Below are positions 53,724 to 62,615 of a stretch of DNA of 64,000 nucleotides, piece by piece. The first letter of the stretch is position 1, and every line of letters begins with the position of its first letter. The notes beneath the pieces were generated by a model that saw nothing but the letters and a program-made list of their open reading frames with translations, did no database searches and was not told where the DNA came from. The DNA comes from Pseudomonas sp. sp1636. Lineage in GTDB: Bacteria > Pseudomonadota > Gammaproteobacteria > Pseudomonadales > Pseudomonadaceae. The translations under genes and the position numbers were made by a program. The stretch spans positions 1-64,000 of the forward strand of contig NZ_JARRAB010000011.1 of NCBI RefSeq assembly GCF_030376615.1. Direction: 5' to 3'.

Positions 53724-54815
53724 TCACAGCTGCGGCAGCACCGGCGTACTGACCCGCACATCGGCGTTCTGCGCACGGTGGCGCAGCAGATGATCCATCA
53801 GCACGATGGCCATCATCGCCTCGGCGATCGGCGTGGCGCGGATGCCGACGCAGGGGTCGTGACGACCCTTGGTGATCACCTCCACGGCATTACCATTCAC
53901 ATCAATGGAGCGCCCCGGCGTGGTGATGCTGGAGGTCGGCTTGAGCGCCAGATGGGCAACGATTGGCTGCCCCGAGGAAATACCGCCGAGAATGCCGCCG
54001 GCGTTATTCGAGACGAAACCCTCGGGCGTCAACTCGTCGCGATGCTCGGTGCCGCGCTGGGCGACGCTGGCGAAACCGGCACCGATCTCGACGCCCTTGA
54101 CCGCGTTGATGCTCATCAACGCATGGGCCAGCTCGGCGTCCAGACGGTCGAAGATCGGCTCGCCCAGGCCCGGCATCACCCCTTCGGCGACCACGGTGAT
54201 CTTCGCCCCGACCGAGTCCTGATCGCGGCGCAGCTGATCCATATAGGCCTCAAGCTCCGCCACCTTGTCCGGATCGGCGCTGAAGAAGGCGTTCTGCTCG
54301 ACGCTGTCCCAGCTCTTGAACGGTATCTCGATCGGGCCGAGCTGGCTCATGTAGCCGCGCACCACTATGCCCTGGGTCGCCAGGTACTTCTTGGCGATGG
54401 CGCCGGCGGCCACGCGCATGGCGGTTTCGCGGGCCGAGCTGCGGCCGCCGCCGCGGTAGTCGCGGATGCCGTATTTGTGGTGGTAGCTGTAATCGGCATG
54501 GGCCGGGCGGAATACATCCTTGATCGCCGAGTAATCCTTGGACTTCTGATCGGTATTGCGGATCAGCAGGCCGATGGCACATCCGGTGGTCTTGCCCTCG
54601 AACACCCCGGCGAGGATTTCCACCACATCGTCTTCCTGACGCTGGGTGGTGTGGCGGCTGGTGCCCGGTTTACGCCGGTCGAGGTCGCGCTGCATGTCTT
54701 CCAGCGACAATTCCAGGCCCGGCGGGCAGCCGTCGACGATGGCGACCAGCGCCGGGCCATGGCTTTCGCCAGCGCTGGTGACGGTGAACAACTTGCCGTA
54801 GGTATTGCCGGACAT
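53724..54815 (-). CDS. aroC: Chorismate synthase
   Basis: A 363-residue enzyme that turns EPSP into chorismate at the end of the shikimate pathway, needing reduced FMN. Signature blocks are [40 protein letters not shown] (loop with His/Arg), GIRDYRGGG and [19 protein letters not shown]. The length is standard (about 360). The MFS gene follows directly. Confidence 0.95.
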   Translation of the reverse strand: MSGNTYGKLFTVTSAGESHGPALVAIVDGCPPGLELSLEDMQRDLDRRKPGTSRHTTQRQEDDVVEILAGVFEGKTTGCAIGLLIRNTDQKSKDYSAIKDVFRPAHADYSYHHKYGIRDYRGGGRSSARETAMRVAAGAIAKKYLATQGIVVRGYMSQLGPIEIPFKSWDSVEQNAFFSADPDKVAELEAYMDQLRRDQDSVGAKITVVAEGVMPGLGEPIFDRLDAELAHALMSINAVKGVEIGAGFASVAQRGTEHRDELTPEGFVSNNAGGILGGISSGQPIVAHLALKPTSSITTPGRSIDVNGNAVEVITKGRHDPCVGIRATPIAEAMMAIVLMDHLLRHRAQNADVRVSTPVLPQL

Positions 54816-54985
54816 TTGCAGGATACTCCGCGGAAATCAGCACCGAGCCGGCGCAACGCTTGCCCGCGCGCCAAACCCCTACTCAATAAAGGCCGCGAGT
54901 ATACCTGCGGCGCCAGCCCAGTTCACCCTAGAACCTTATCTCGCTGTCGACGTCCAACCCACTTCCGTTGCCATAGTGCCTATCC

Positions 54986-55975
54986 ATGTTGCGAGCCGTG
55001 CTGTTTACCCTGACCTTGCTTGCCGGCCTGGCCCAGGCCGCGCCCCACACCATCGTGCAACGGCCTATCAGCCTGGAAACCGGCCTGGGCACCCTGCATG
55101 GCACCTTAGTCCGCCCGCAAAGCGCCACGCCGGTGCCTGTCGCACTGCTGATTGCCGGCTCCGGGCCGACCGACCGCGACGGCAACAACCCCGCCGGCGG
55201 GCACAACGACAGCCTCAAGCGTCTGGCCCGGACGCTGGCCAAGCACGGCATCGCCAGTGTGCGCTACGACAAACGCGGGGTGGCCGCCAGCCGCGCGGCT
55301 ACCCCGGACGAGCGCGACCTGAGTGTCGAGCAGTATGTCGCCGACGTGGTCGCCTGGGGCCGCCTGCTCAAGGCCGACGCAACGTTCAGTCGCTTGATCC
55401 TGACCGGCCACAGCGAAGGCGCCCTGATCGCCAGCCTGGCCGCCCCCGCAGCAGGTGCCGACGCACTGATCTCGATTGCCGGCAGCTCGCGGCCCATCGA
55501 TCAGGTGCTGCGCGAACAACTGCACTATCGCCTGCCGCCGCCATTGCTCGCGCAAAGCCATCGCCTGCTTGACTCGCTACTGGCCGGCCGGCCCATCGAT
55601 GCAGTGCCCGCTGCATTGCACGTACTGTTTCGCCCCAGCGTGCAGCCCTACCTGATCTCACTGTTGCGCCAGAAGCCCAGCGCAGCTTTCGCCCGTTTGC
55701 GGATTCCGGCGCTGATCGTCCAGGGCAGCCACGACATCCAGGTCGGCGTCGCCGACGCCGAGGCACTTAAAGCCGCCAAGACGGATGCCCAGCTGGAGAT
55801 AATCGAAGGCATGAACCATGTCCTGCGCATCGTCCCCCTGGACATGAAGGCGCAACTGGCGTCCTACGACAATCCTCGGCTACCTTTGGCACGACTGCTG
55901 GCCGAACGAGTCGTCGGCTTCATCGAGCACACCGGCACAGTGCCAGCCTTCAGCGCCGCGCAAACCGGCCGATAA
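54986..55975 (+). CDS. Exported alpha/beta hydrolase
   Basis: A 329-residue serine hydrolase with signal peptide (about 1-18, ending AQA). Motifs are ISLETGLGTLHGTLVRP, GSGPTDRDGNN (oxyanion region), nucleophile GHSEGALIA, acid in GSHDIQVGVADAE and catalytic His in GMNHVLRIV. It resembles periplasmic lysophospholipase/acyl-esterase-type hydrolases. Divergent from aroC, 170 bases apart. Confidence 0.83.
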   Translation: MLRAVLFTLTLLAGLAQAAPHTIVQRPISLETGLGTLHGTLVRPQSATPVPVALLIAGSGPTDRDGNNPAGGHNDSLKRLARTLAKHGIASVRYDKRGVAASRAATPDERDLSVEQYVADVVAWGRLLKADATFSRLILTGHSEGALIASLAAPAAGADALISIAGSSRPIDQVLREQLHYRLPPPLLAQSHRLLDSLLAGRPIDAVPAALHVLFRPSVQPYLISLLRQKPSAAFARLRIPALIVQGSHDIQVGVADAEALKAAKTDAQLEIIEGMNHVLRIVPLDMKAQLASYDNPRLPLARLLAERVVGFIEHTGTVPAFSAAQTGR

Positions 55976-56027
55976 CTGCTGGGCCAGCGCGACACCTTGC
56001 GCCGGCGTCGCGCACAGGACTGCCTTC

Positions 56028-56825
56028 ATGATCGATGCCCAAGCTCCACACCCGGCGACTGACGCCACAGCCGCGACCCAAGCCACGGCTGAGCAAGCCC
56101 ACCCCTGGGCGGATCTCGACCCGGAGCATTTTCGCCTGTTGCGTCTTGCCCCCCTACCGGTCGACCGTCACACCGGCGCACGGCCCCTGCGCTTCGTGCA
56201 ACTGGGCCGGGTGGAACGGCATAGCAAGGGCCAGAGCCTGCTACGCCTGACCCTGCACCTGCCCGGCCTGTGTATGCGCAGGGAACAGAATCTGCTGGAG
56301 GTATGGCTCGACCACCGCAACCAGGAGATGCGCTTCGGCCCGGAAAAAGGCTTGCAGCTAGAACCGGCCAATCGTGGCCTGGGCCGCTTCCTGCTGGCCC
56401 AGGGTATCGCCTGGGCTCAGCAGCACTGTGCACACTACCAGGTAGAAGGCGCGGCGCTGCCGGCCAAGGATGCCCTCAACGCAGACGCTCGCCTGCGTCG
56501 CGACCATTGCCTGCAAGCCCAGGGCCTCGTCATCGAATACCTCGACCCATTGCAACTCAAAGCCCGTTACGGCGCAGCCAGGGTCAGCAGCCTGCACAAC
56601 GACTGGCATAGCGAAAAGGTGCAGATCGTCGACCTGCTCGATGCCGCGGCCATGCTGCAACAAGCCGATCAGAGCCTGCGCGAACAGGACATCAAGCTGC
56701 GCAAGCAGGAGTCACGCATCGAACTGCTGCGCCGCGAAGACGGCAGCCTGCGTTTCACCATCGCCTGCCTGGTGGCGTTTTGCCTGTTTCAGGCGGGTTT
56801 GCTGATCTGGATGGCCACACGCTAA
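56028..56825 (+). CDS. Hypothetical tail-anchored protein with GNAT-like core
   Basis: A 265-residue protein I do not recognise by name. Residues about 30-170 carry a GNAT-like acyltransferase hint (NRGLGRFLLAQGIAWAQQH resembles the acetyl-CoA loop R/QGxGxG/A and helix). A coiled coil (about 205-238, LREQDIKLRKQESRIELLRR) precedes one C-terminal TM helix (243-261) ending MATR. The layout is of a cytosolic domain hung from the inner membrane by its tail. It follows the hydrolase by 52 bases. Confidence 0.6.
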   Translation: MIDAQAPHPATDATAATQATAEQAHPWADLDPEHFRLLRLAPLPVDRHTGARPLRFVQLGRVERHSKGQSLLRLTLHLPGLCMRREQNLLEVWLDHRNQEMRFGPEKGLQLEPANRGLGRFLLAQGIAWAQQHCAHYQVEGAALPAKDALNADARLRRDHCLQAQGLVIEYLDPLQLKARYGAARVSSLHNDWHSEKVQIVDLLDAAAMLQQADQSLREQDIKLRKQESRIELLRREDGSLRFTIACLVAFCLFQAGLLIWMATR

Positions 56826-57015
56826 CGCAGCAAAGCATTCCATGCCCGCATCGTAGGGCGCTACTCGCCGCAGGCAGCATGCCGTCGATAGTCGGCGCGG
56901 CACAAAAATGGCGGGCTGTCGCTTCGCTTCGAGGCCGCCCTAGCGCCACACAAAAAGCCGCGGTGGCGCGGGCAAAGACTCTAATCATGAGTCAGAGGGT
57001 CACACCTATTCGCTA

Positions 57016-57369
57016 TCAGCTACCGCGGTAGGTGGAGTAGCTGTATGGGGAAATCAGCAGGGGGACGTGGTAGTGATCCTGGCCGGCATCGATACCGAAG
57101 CGCAGCACCACCACGTCGAGAAACGCCGGATCGGGCAACTGCACGCCACGGGCCCGGTAATAATCGCCCGCATGGAAGTGCAGCTGGTAGACGCCGCTGC
57201 GGTAATCGTCGCCTTGCAGCATAGGCGCATCGCAACGGCCGTCATGGTTGGTCAGGGTGTGAGTGAGCAACTGCAACTGCGCGCCCTCGAGCCGATACAG
57301 CTCAACCCTGATGGCGCTGCCTGGGCAGCCGTGCGCGGCATCTAGAACATGCGTGGTCAATCGTCCCAT
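57016..57369 (-). CDS. uraH: 5-hydroxyisourate hydrolase
   Basis: A 117-residue transthyretin-like enzyme that hydrolyses 5-hydroxyisourate to OHCU, the step after urate oxidation. Hallmarks are the N-terminal LTTHVLDAAHGCPGSAI (His of the active site), the YHVPLLISPYSYSTY block and the C-terminal YRGS. ATG 57369. Divergent from the puuE-uraD-alc-allA-puuD genes, which supply the other steps. Confidence 0.94.
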   Translation of the reverse strand: MGRLTTHVLDAAHGCPGSAIRVELYRLEGAQLQLLTHTLTNHDGRCDAPMLQGDDYRSGVYQLHFHAGDYYRARGVQLPDPAFLDVVVLRFGIDAGQDHYHVPLLISPYSYSTYRGS

Positions 57370-57402
57370 AGCTATCGGGCATCCACGCCGGCCAATTGCC
57401 AC

Positions 57403-57777
57403 GCAGACACCGCACCTCCTCTATTGTTGTTGAATGCGGCAGATCATTCAGGCCTCAGCAGCCTCGAGTTGCGCGAAGCATAGCATGCGGCGCAAAGAGC
57501 TAAGACATTTTTTTGATTTATTGTACACAATATAATCGCCATCATCCTGCGTAAAACCCCAGACCTGACTCCGCAATAGCCTAGAAATCCTGCGTTCCAG
57601 GTGCGTCAGCAGCAAGGATCGTGCATTTGCAAAAAACAGCGGGGGAGATTAATTTCAGTAAAATTCAATTTTTCATTTACAAGACAGCATCTACTTTGTA
57701 TACAATCATCACATCAGGGTCACCCTGCAGCTTTCGGGCTACACGATGGCCGCAACACACCAAGAAGGAAGACTGCA
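57403..57777. promoter_or_regulatory. Divergent control region of the urate pathway
   Basis: This 375-base region is A/T-rich compared with its flanks and contains two dyads, ATTGTACACAAT (57520-57531) and TTTGTATACAAT (57695-57706), of TTGTAYACAA type as bound by GntR/FadR-class repressors. The second is 72 bases before puuE. No regulator gene is in the window. Confidence 0.5.
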
Positions 57778-58707
57778 GTGAGCGCTGACTACCCACGCGA
57801 CCTGATCGGTTACGCCAACCACCCGCCGCACCCGCACTGGCCGGGCGATGCGCGCATTGCCCTGTCGTTCGTCCTCAACTACGAGGAAGGCGGCGAGCGC
57901 AATGTGCTGCATGGCGACCCGGAATCCGAGGCCTTCCTCTCCGAGATGGTCTCCGCCCAGCCGCTGCAGGGCGAGCGCAACCTGTGCATGGAGTCGCTCT
58001 ACGAGTACGGCAGCCGCGCCGGCGTCTGGCGCCTGCTCAAGCTGTTCGACAGGCACGCCATCCCGCTGACCGTGTTCGCCGTGGCCATGGCCGCCCAGCG
58101 TCACCCCGCGCTGATCGAGGCCATGGTCGGCGCCGGCCACGAGATCTGCAGCCACGGCTACCGCTGGATCGACTACCAGTACCTGGACGAAGCCACCGAA
58201 CGCGAACATCTGCTCGAAGCCATCCGCATCCTCACCGACCTCACCGGTTCACGCCCGCTGGGCTGGTACACCGGGCGCACCGGGCCGAACACCCGGCGCC
58301 TGGTGATGGAGGAAGGCGGCTTCCTCTACGACAGCGACACCTACGACGACGACCTGCCCTACTGGGATCCGACCAGCACAGCGGAGCAGCCGCACCTGGT
58401 GATCCCCTACACCCTGGATACCAACGACATGCGCTTCACCCAGGCGCAGGGCTTCAACACCGGCGACGACTTCTACCAGTACTTGAAAGACGCTTTCGAT
58501 GTGCTCTACGCCGAAGGCGTGGCAGGCGCGCCGAAGATGCTCTCGGTCGGCATGCACTGCCGCCTGCTCGGCCGTCCGGCGCGTCTGGCCGCCCTGGCGC
58601 GCTTTATCGAGTACGTCAAAGGCCACGACAAAGTCTGGTGCGCCCGCCGCGTCGACATCGCCCGCCACTGGCACGCCACCCACCCCTTCAAAGAGGCTGC
58701 GAAATGA
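57778..58707 (+). CDS. puuE: Allantoinase PuuE-type
   Basis: A 309-residue polysaccharide-deacetylase-fold enzyme that hydrolyses allantoin to allantoate without the usual dinuclear metal amidohydrolase. Motifs are IALSFVLNYEEGGERNVLHG, GHEICSHGYRWIDYQ and the late MLSVGMHCRLLGRPARL. The start is GTG 57778 with AAGGAA upstream; the longer frame from 57601 has no support. The stop overlaps uraD by 4 bases (ATGA). Confidence 0.93.
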   Translation: MSADYPRDLIGYANHPPHPHWPGDARIALSFVLNYEEGGERNVLHGDPESEAFLSEMVSAQPLQGERNLCMESLYEYGSRAGVWRLLKLFDRHAIPLTVFAVAMAAQRHPALIEAMVGAGHEICSHGYRWIDYQYLDEATEREHLLEAIRILTDLTGSRPLGWYTGRTGPNTRRLVMEEGGFLYDSDTYDDDLPYWDPTSTAEQPHLVIPYTLDTNDMRFTQAQGFNTGDDFYQYLKDAFDVLYAEGVAGAPKMLSVGMHCRLLGRPARLAALARFIEYVKGHDKVWCARRVDIARHWHATHPFKEAAK

Positions 58708-59219
58708 GCCGCTTCCAGACCCTGACCCCCTCGCGACTGAGCCGCGCGGACTTCGTCAAAGTCTTCGCCGACATCTACGAGCACTCGCCCTGGGTCGCCG
58801 AGCAAGCCTATGCGCTGGGCCTGGATTCGACCGTGGACGAGGTCGACGGCCTGCATCAGCGCATGGCCGACCTGCTGCTCGGTGCCAGCCACGAGGTGCA
58901 GCTGGCCCTGATCAACGCGCACCCGGATCTGGCCGGCAAGGCCGCCGTGCGCGGCGAGTTGACCGAATCGAGCACCTGCGAACAGGCCGGCGCCGGCATC
59001 CACGAATGCAGCGCCGAGGAGTTCGCCCGCTTCACCGAACTGAACGACGCCTACAAGGCCAGATTCGGCTTCCCCTTCATCATGGCGGTGAAAGGCAGCA
59101 ACCGGCAGCAGATCCTCGCGGCCTTCGAGGAGCGCATTCACAACAGCCCCGAACAGGAGTTCGCCCGCGCCCTGGCCGAGATCAACCAGATCGCCCTGTT
59201 CCGCTTGCAAGCCCTGTAA
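58704..59219 (+). CDS. uraD: OHCU decarboxylase
   Basis: A 171-residue helical enzyme that decarboxylates OHCU to S-allantoin. The active-site block is INAHPDLAGKAA (His/Asp) and the late FGFPFIMAVKGSNRQQIL. ATG 58704 overlaps the puuE stop. The next gene, alc, starts 27 bases later. Confidence 0.93.
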   Translation: MSRFQTLTPSRLSRADFVKVFADIYEHSPWVAEQAYALGLDSTVDEVDGLHQRMADLLLGASHEVQLALINAHPDLAGKAAVRGELTESSTCEQAGAGIHECSAEEFARFTELNDAYKARFGFPFIMAVKGSNRQQILAAFEERIHNSPEQEFARALAEINQIALFRLQAL

Positions 59220-59246
59220 CGCCCTCATTGTTAAGGCAGACACGAT

Positions 59247-60242
59247 ATGAAAGCTTACGCCGTACCCTTCGAGAAATACCTCAACTTGGCCGACGCGCGC
59301 CTCGGCACCCAGGCCATCTTCGTCACCGACGACTGGTTCGCCGAGGTCAACCGCCTGTTCCAGCCGACCCCGGCGGTATGGAAGGAAGGCGTGTTCGACG
59401 ACAACGGCAAGTGGATGGACGGCTGGGAATCGCGGCGCAAGCGCTTCGAAGGCTACGATCATGCGGTGATCCGCCTCGGCGTGCCCGGCTCGATCAAGGG
59501 CGTGGACATCGACACCAGCTTCTTCACCGGCAACTTCCCGCCGTCGGCCTCCCTGGAGGGCTGCTTCGTCGCCGAGGGCGACCCGACCGACACCACCGAG
59601 TGGAGCGAGGTGCTGCCGGCGGTGACCCTGCAAGGCAACAGCCACCACTACCACGAGATAGCCAACGACCAGGCCTTCACCCACCTGCGCTTCAATATCT
59701 ACCCCGATGGCGGCGTGGCGCGCCTGCGCGTGTACGGCGTGCCCTTCCGCGACTGGAGCCATATCGGCGACAACGAGCAGATCGACCTGGCCGCCGCCCT
59801 CAATGGTGGCCGCGCCCTGGCCTGCTCAGACGAGCACTTCGGCCGCATGAGCAACATTCTCAACCCGGGCCGCGGCGTCAACATGGGCGACGGCTGGGAA
59901 ACCGCGCGCCGGCGCACCCCGGGCAACGACTGGGTCATCGTCGCCCTCGGCCACCCGGGCGAGATCGAGCGCATCGTCGTCGACACCCTGCACTTCAAGG
60001 GCAACTACCCGGACAGCTGCTCGGTTCAGGGCGCCTTCGTCAAGGGCGGCACCGACGCACAGATCGAGACCCAGAGCCTGTTCTGGCGCGAACTGCTGCC
60101 CAGTCAGAAGCTGTCGATGCACGCCGAGCACGAGTTCGTCGAGCAGATCAACGCCCTCGGCCCCATCACCCACGTGCGCGTCAACGTCTTTCCGGATGGG
60201 GGCATCAGCCGCCTGCGCCTGTTCGGCAAAGTCAGCAAGTAA
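59247..60242 (+). CDS. alc: Allantoicase
   Basis: A 331-residue protein of two jelly-roll repeats that splits allantoate into ureidoglycolate and urea. Signature: [20 protein letters not shown] and two [20 protein letters not shown] / [20 protein letters not shown] segments, one per repeat. A GC hairpin (60251-60273) follows its stop. Confidence 0.94.
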   Translation: MKAYAVPFEKYLNLADARLGTQAIFVTDDWFAEVNRLFQPTPAVWKEGVFDDNGKWMDGWESRRKRFEGYDHAVIRLGVPGSIKGVDIDTSFFTGNFPPSASLEGCFVAEGDPTDTTEWSEVLPAVTLQGNSHHYHEIANDQAFTHLRFNIYPDGGVARLRVYGVPFRDWSHIGDNEQIDLAAALNGGRALACSDEHFGRMSNILNPGRGVNMGDGWETARRRTPGNDWVIVALGHPGEIERIVVDTLHFKGNYPDSCSVQGAFVKGGTDAQIETQSLFWRELLPSQKLSMHAEHEFVEQINALGPITHVRVNVFPDGGISRLRLFGKVSK

Positions 60243-60250
60243 GGCCACGG

Positions 60251-60273
60251 CCCCCGGCTGACAGCCGGGGGCA
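60251..60273 (+). other. GC hairpin between alc and allA
   Basis: An inverted repeat GCCCCCGGCT / AGCCGGGGGC with a 3-base loop lies 9 bases after alc. There is no T-tract, so it is more likely an mRNA-stabilising or processing hairpin than a full terminator. Confidence 0.5.
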
Positions 60274-60301
60274 TCACGCAACAGAGAACAAGTAGACCAT
60301 C

Positions 60302-60805
60302 ATGCGCAAACTGATCATCGAGCCCCTGAGCAAAGCCGCCTTCGCCCCCTTCGGCGACGTCATCGAGACCGAGGGCAGCGAGTTCTTCATGATCAATAAC
60401 GGCTCCACTCGCCGCTACCACCAGCTGGCCACGGTCGAGACCGCCCAGCCGGAGGATCAGGCGATCATCAGCATCTTCAGCGCCGAGGCCCTGCAGATGC
60501 CCCTGACCGTGCGCATGCTGGAGCGCCATCCGCTGGGCAGCCAGGCCTTCGTGCCGCTGCTCGGCCACCCCTTTCTGATCGTGGTCGCGCCAGTTGGCGA
60601 TGCACCTGAATCGGAGTTGGTCCGCGCCTTCCGCAGCAACGGCAGGCAGGGCATTAATTACCATCGCGGCGTCTGGCACCACCCGGTGCTGACGATCGAA
60701 AAGCGGGATGACTTCCTGGTGGTTGATCGCAGTGGCTCCGGCAACAACTGCGATGAGCATTTCTTTACCGAGCAAGAGCAGTTACTGCTCGACCCCCACC
60801 AATAA
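60302..60805 (+). CDS. allA: Ureidoglycolate lyase
   Basis: A 167-residue cupin-like enzyme that releases urea and glyoxylate from ureidoglycolate. Blocks are LSKAAFAPFGDVIE, MLERHPLGSQAFVPL and YHRGVWHHPVLTIEKRDDFL; the metal or active His residues are in the last. It lies between alc and puuD, completing urate to glyoxylate in one operon. Confidence 0.93.
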   Translation: MRKLIIEPLSKAAFAPFGDVIETEGSEFFMINNGSTRRYHQLATVETAQPEDQAIISIFSAEALQMPLTVRMLERHPLGSQAFVPLLGHPFLIVVAPVGDAPESELVRAFRSNGRQGINYHRGVWHHPVLTIEKRDDFLVVDRSGSGNNCDEHFFTEQEQLLLDPHQ

Positions 60806-60852
60806 GAGAAGCCTGACGCCGGCCTGCCGGCAGCGGGAAAGAGGTAAACACT

Positions 60853-62112
60853 GTGGAAGCACATTTGACTGAATGGCTGAACCTGGGCATCCGCTGGATC
60901 CACATGATCACCGGCATCGCCTGGATCGGCGCATCCTTCTACTTCGTCTGGCTGGAGAACAACCTCAACCGAGTCAATCCGCGCGACGGCCTGGCCGGCG
61001 ACCTCTGGGCGATCCACGGCGGCGGCATCTACCACCTGGAAAAATACAAGCTGGCCCCGCCGAAGATGCCGGACAACCTGCACTGGTTCAAGTGGGAGGC
61101 CTACTTCACCTGGCTGTCGGGTATTGCCCTGATGCTGGTGGTCTACTACCTCAACCCTAGCCTGTACCTGGTCAAGCCTGGCGTTGATCTGGCACCGGAA
61201 ATGGCCATTGTCGTCGGCTTCGGCTCAATGATTGCGGGCTACGTGGCCTACCACTTGCTCTGCGACTCGGCCCTCGGCAAGCAACCGGCCCTGCTCGGTG
61301 CGGTGCTGTTCGTCCTGCTGATCGCGGCGGCCTATGGCTTCAGCCTGATCTTCAGCGGCCGCGCGACCTATATCCATGTCGGCGCCATCATCGGCACCAT
61401 CATGGTCGGCAACGTATTCTTCACCATCATGCCGGCCCAGCGCGCCCTGGTTAAGGCCATCGAAGACAACAGCACACCCGACCCGCTGCTGCCGGCCAAG
61501 GGCTTGCTGCGTTCGCGGCACAACAACTACTTCACCCTGCCGGTGCTGTTCATCATGATCAGCAACCACTTCCCGAGCACCTACGGCAGCCAGTACAACT
61601 GGTTGATCCTGGCGGGCATCGCCATCCTGGCGGTATTGGTGCGCCACTACTTCAACACCCGCCACGCCAGCAACCAGTTCGCCTGGACCCTGCCGGCCGC
61701 CGCCCTCGGCATGATCTGCCTGGCCTATGTCACCGCCCCGCTGCGCCAGGCACCGACTGCCGCCCCGCTCGCCAGCGCGAGCAATGCCCCCGCCGCCATG
61801 GTGGCCAAGGTCACCGAGATGCCTGCCGCTACCCCGGCAACAGCGACCGGCAGCGACTTCAGTAAGGTCAACAGCGTGATCCAGCAGCGCTGCAGCGTCT
61901 GCCACTCGGCCAGCCCGAGCAGCCCGATGTTCAGTGCCGCGCCGGCCGGGGTGATGTTCGACACGCCTGAGCAGATCCACCAGCTGGCGGCGAAGATCCA
62001 CGCGCAAAGCGTCGCCAGCCAGATCATGCCGCTGGGCAACATCACCCAGATGACCCAGGACGAACGCGAGCTGATCGGCGCCTGGATCGCCCAGGGCGCG
62101 CAGATCGAGTAA
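60853..62112 (+). CDS. puuD: Urate hydroxylase PuuD with cytochrome c domain
   Basis: A 419-residue inner-membrane enzyme that oxidises urate to 5-hydroxyisourate and passes electrons to the respiratory chain rather than to O2. About eight TM segments (from HMITGIAWIGASFYFVWLEN) and a C-terminal periplasmic cytochrome c domain with haem site CSVCH (347-351) after an Ala/Pro linker. The start is GTG 60853. Last gene of the urate operon; a terminator follows. Confidence 0.93.
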   Translation: MEAHLTEWLNLGIRWIHMITGIAWIGASFYFVWLENNLNRVNPRDGLAGDLWAIHGGGIYHLEKYKLAPPKMPDNLHWFKWEAYFTWLSGIALMLVVYYLNPSLYLVKPGVDLAPEMAIVVGFGSMIAGYVAYHLLCDSALGKQPALLGAVLFVLLIAAAYGFSLIFSGRATYIHVGAIIGTIMVGNVFFTIMPAQRALVKAIEDNSTPDPLLPAKGLLRSRHNNYFTLPVLFIMISNHFPSTYGSQYNWLILAGIAILAVLVRHYFNTRHASNQFAWTLPAAALGMICLAYVTAPLRQAPTAAPLASASNAPAAMVAKVTEMPAATPATATGSDFSKVNSVIQQRCSVCHSASPSSPMFSAAPAGVMFDTPEQIHQLAAKIHAQSVASQIMPLGNITQMTQDERELIGAWIAQGAQIE

Positions 62113-62155
62113 GCAAGGCCTCTGGACAGGCCACGGCCTGTTCTTCACTCCCTCG

Positions 62156-62180
62156 AGCCCGCCTATGCGCGGGCTTCTTG
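62156..62180 (+). terminator. Terminator after puuD
   Basis: AGCCCGC, loop CTATGC, GCGGGCT (62156-62175) followed by TCTTGCT, about 44 bases after the puuD stop. Confidence 0.75.
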
Positions 62181-62275
62181 CTCTCTGGCCAAGCACTGCG
62201 GCTCGACTGCTTTTGCCCTCAAGCGGCCCCGCACTGGACATAGCCTTCTGCCATCCCGTTACAATGCACTGCCTC

Positions 62276-62421
62276 TAGCAAGCCGTTGAAAAACCACCTG
62301 CGTTGCCGATGCGTCGTTAAAAACAGGCTCAAAATGCTCATTTACAACCCGTAAACTGCGCTTTTTCGCCTGTTTTTGCCTAGCCTCGGCTGCCTCGCCT
62401 ACATTTTTCAACGGCCTGCTA
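62276..62421. repeat. Intact GTTGAAAAA MITE-like element
   Basis: Ends TAGCAAGCCGTTGAAAAA (62276-62293) and TTTTTCAACGGCCTGCTA (62404-62421) are inverted and match in 17 of 18 places. The 146-base body (CTGCGTTGCCGATGCGTCGT, GCCTCGGCTGCCTCGCCTAC) is the known Pseudomonas intergenic repeat type. Related copies are at 28896 and 31697. Confidence 0.7.
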
Positions 62422-62424
62422 GCA

Positions 62425-62560
62425 GCCTGTCGGACTGAACACTGCCCTGCTGGGAAAATGCCGGACTTGATCGTTGTTTGCGCGTCTTTTCGTTGGATAG
62501 AGCGATTATTCGCCTCAACAGCGCGCAAAACCGCCTCAAACCGGTCTGCCCTCGCCACGA
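62425..62560. repeat. Second copy of the 11987-type element (decayed)
   Basis: AGCCTGTCGGACTGAACACTG then GTTGTTTGCGCG, GGATAGAGCGATTATTCG and GCGCAAAACCGCCTCAA line up with 11991-12110. Its right terminal repeat is not recognisable. It directly adjoins the MITE-like element before it. Confidence 0.5.
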
Positions 62561-62615
62561 ACGATCAAGCCCGACCAACTGCCAACCCGACGCCCCACGC
62601 CGACAAGGACAAGCC

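Noticed and set aside
58499..60295. 598-codon plus-strand open frame
   Set aside because: Overlaps uraD and allantoicase in another frame; Arg/Pro-rich composition typical of a shadow in GC-rich DNA.
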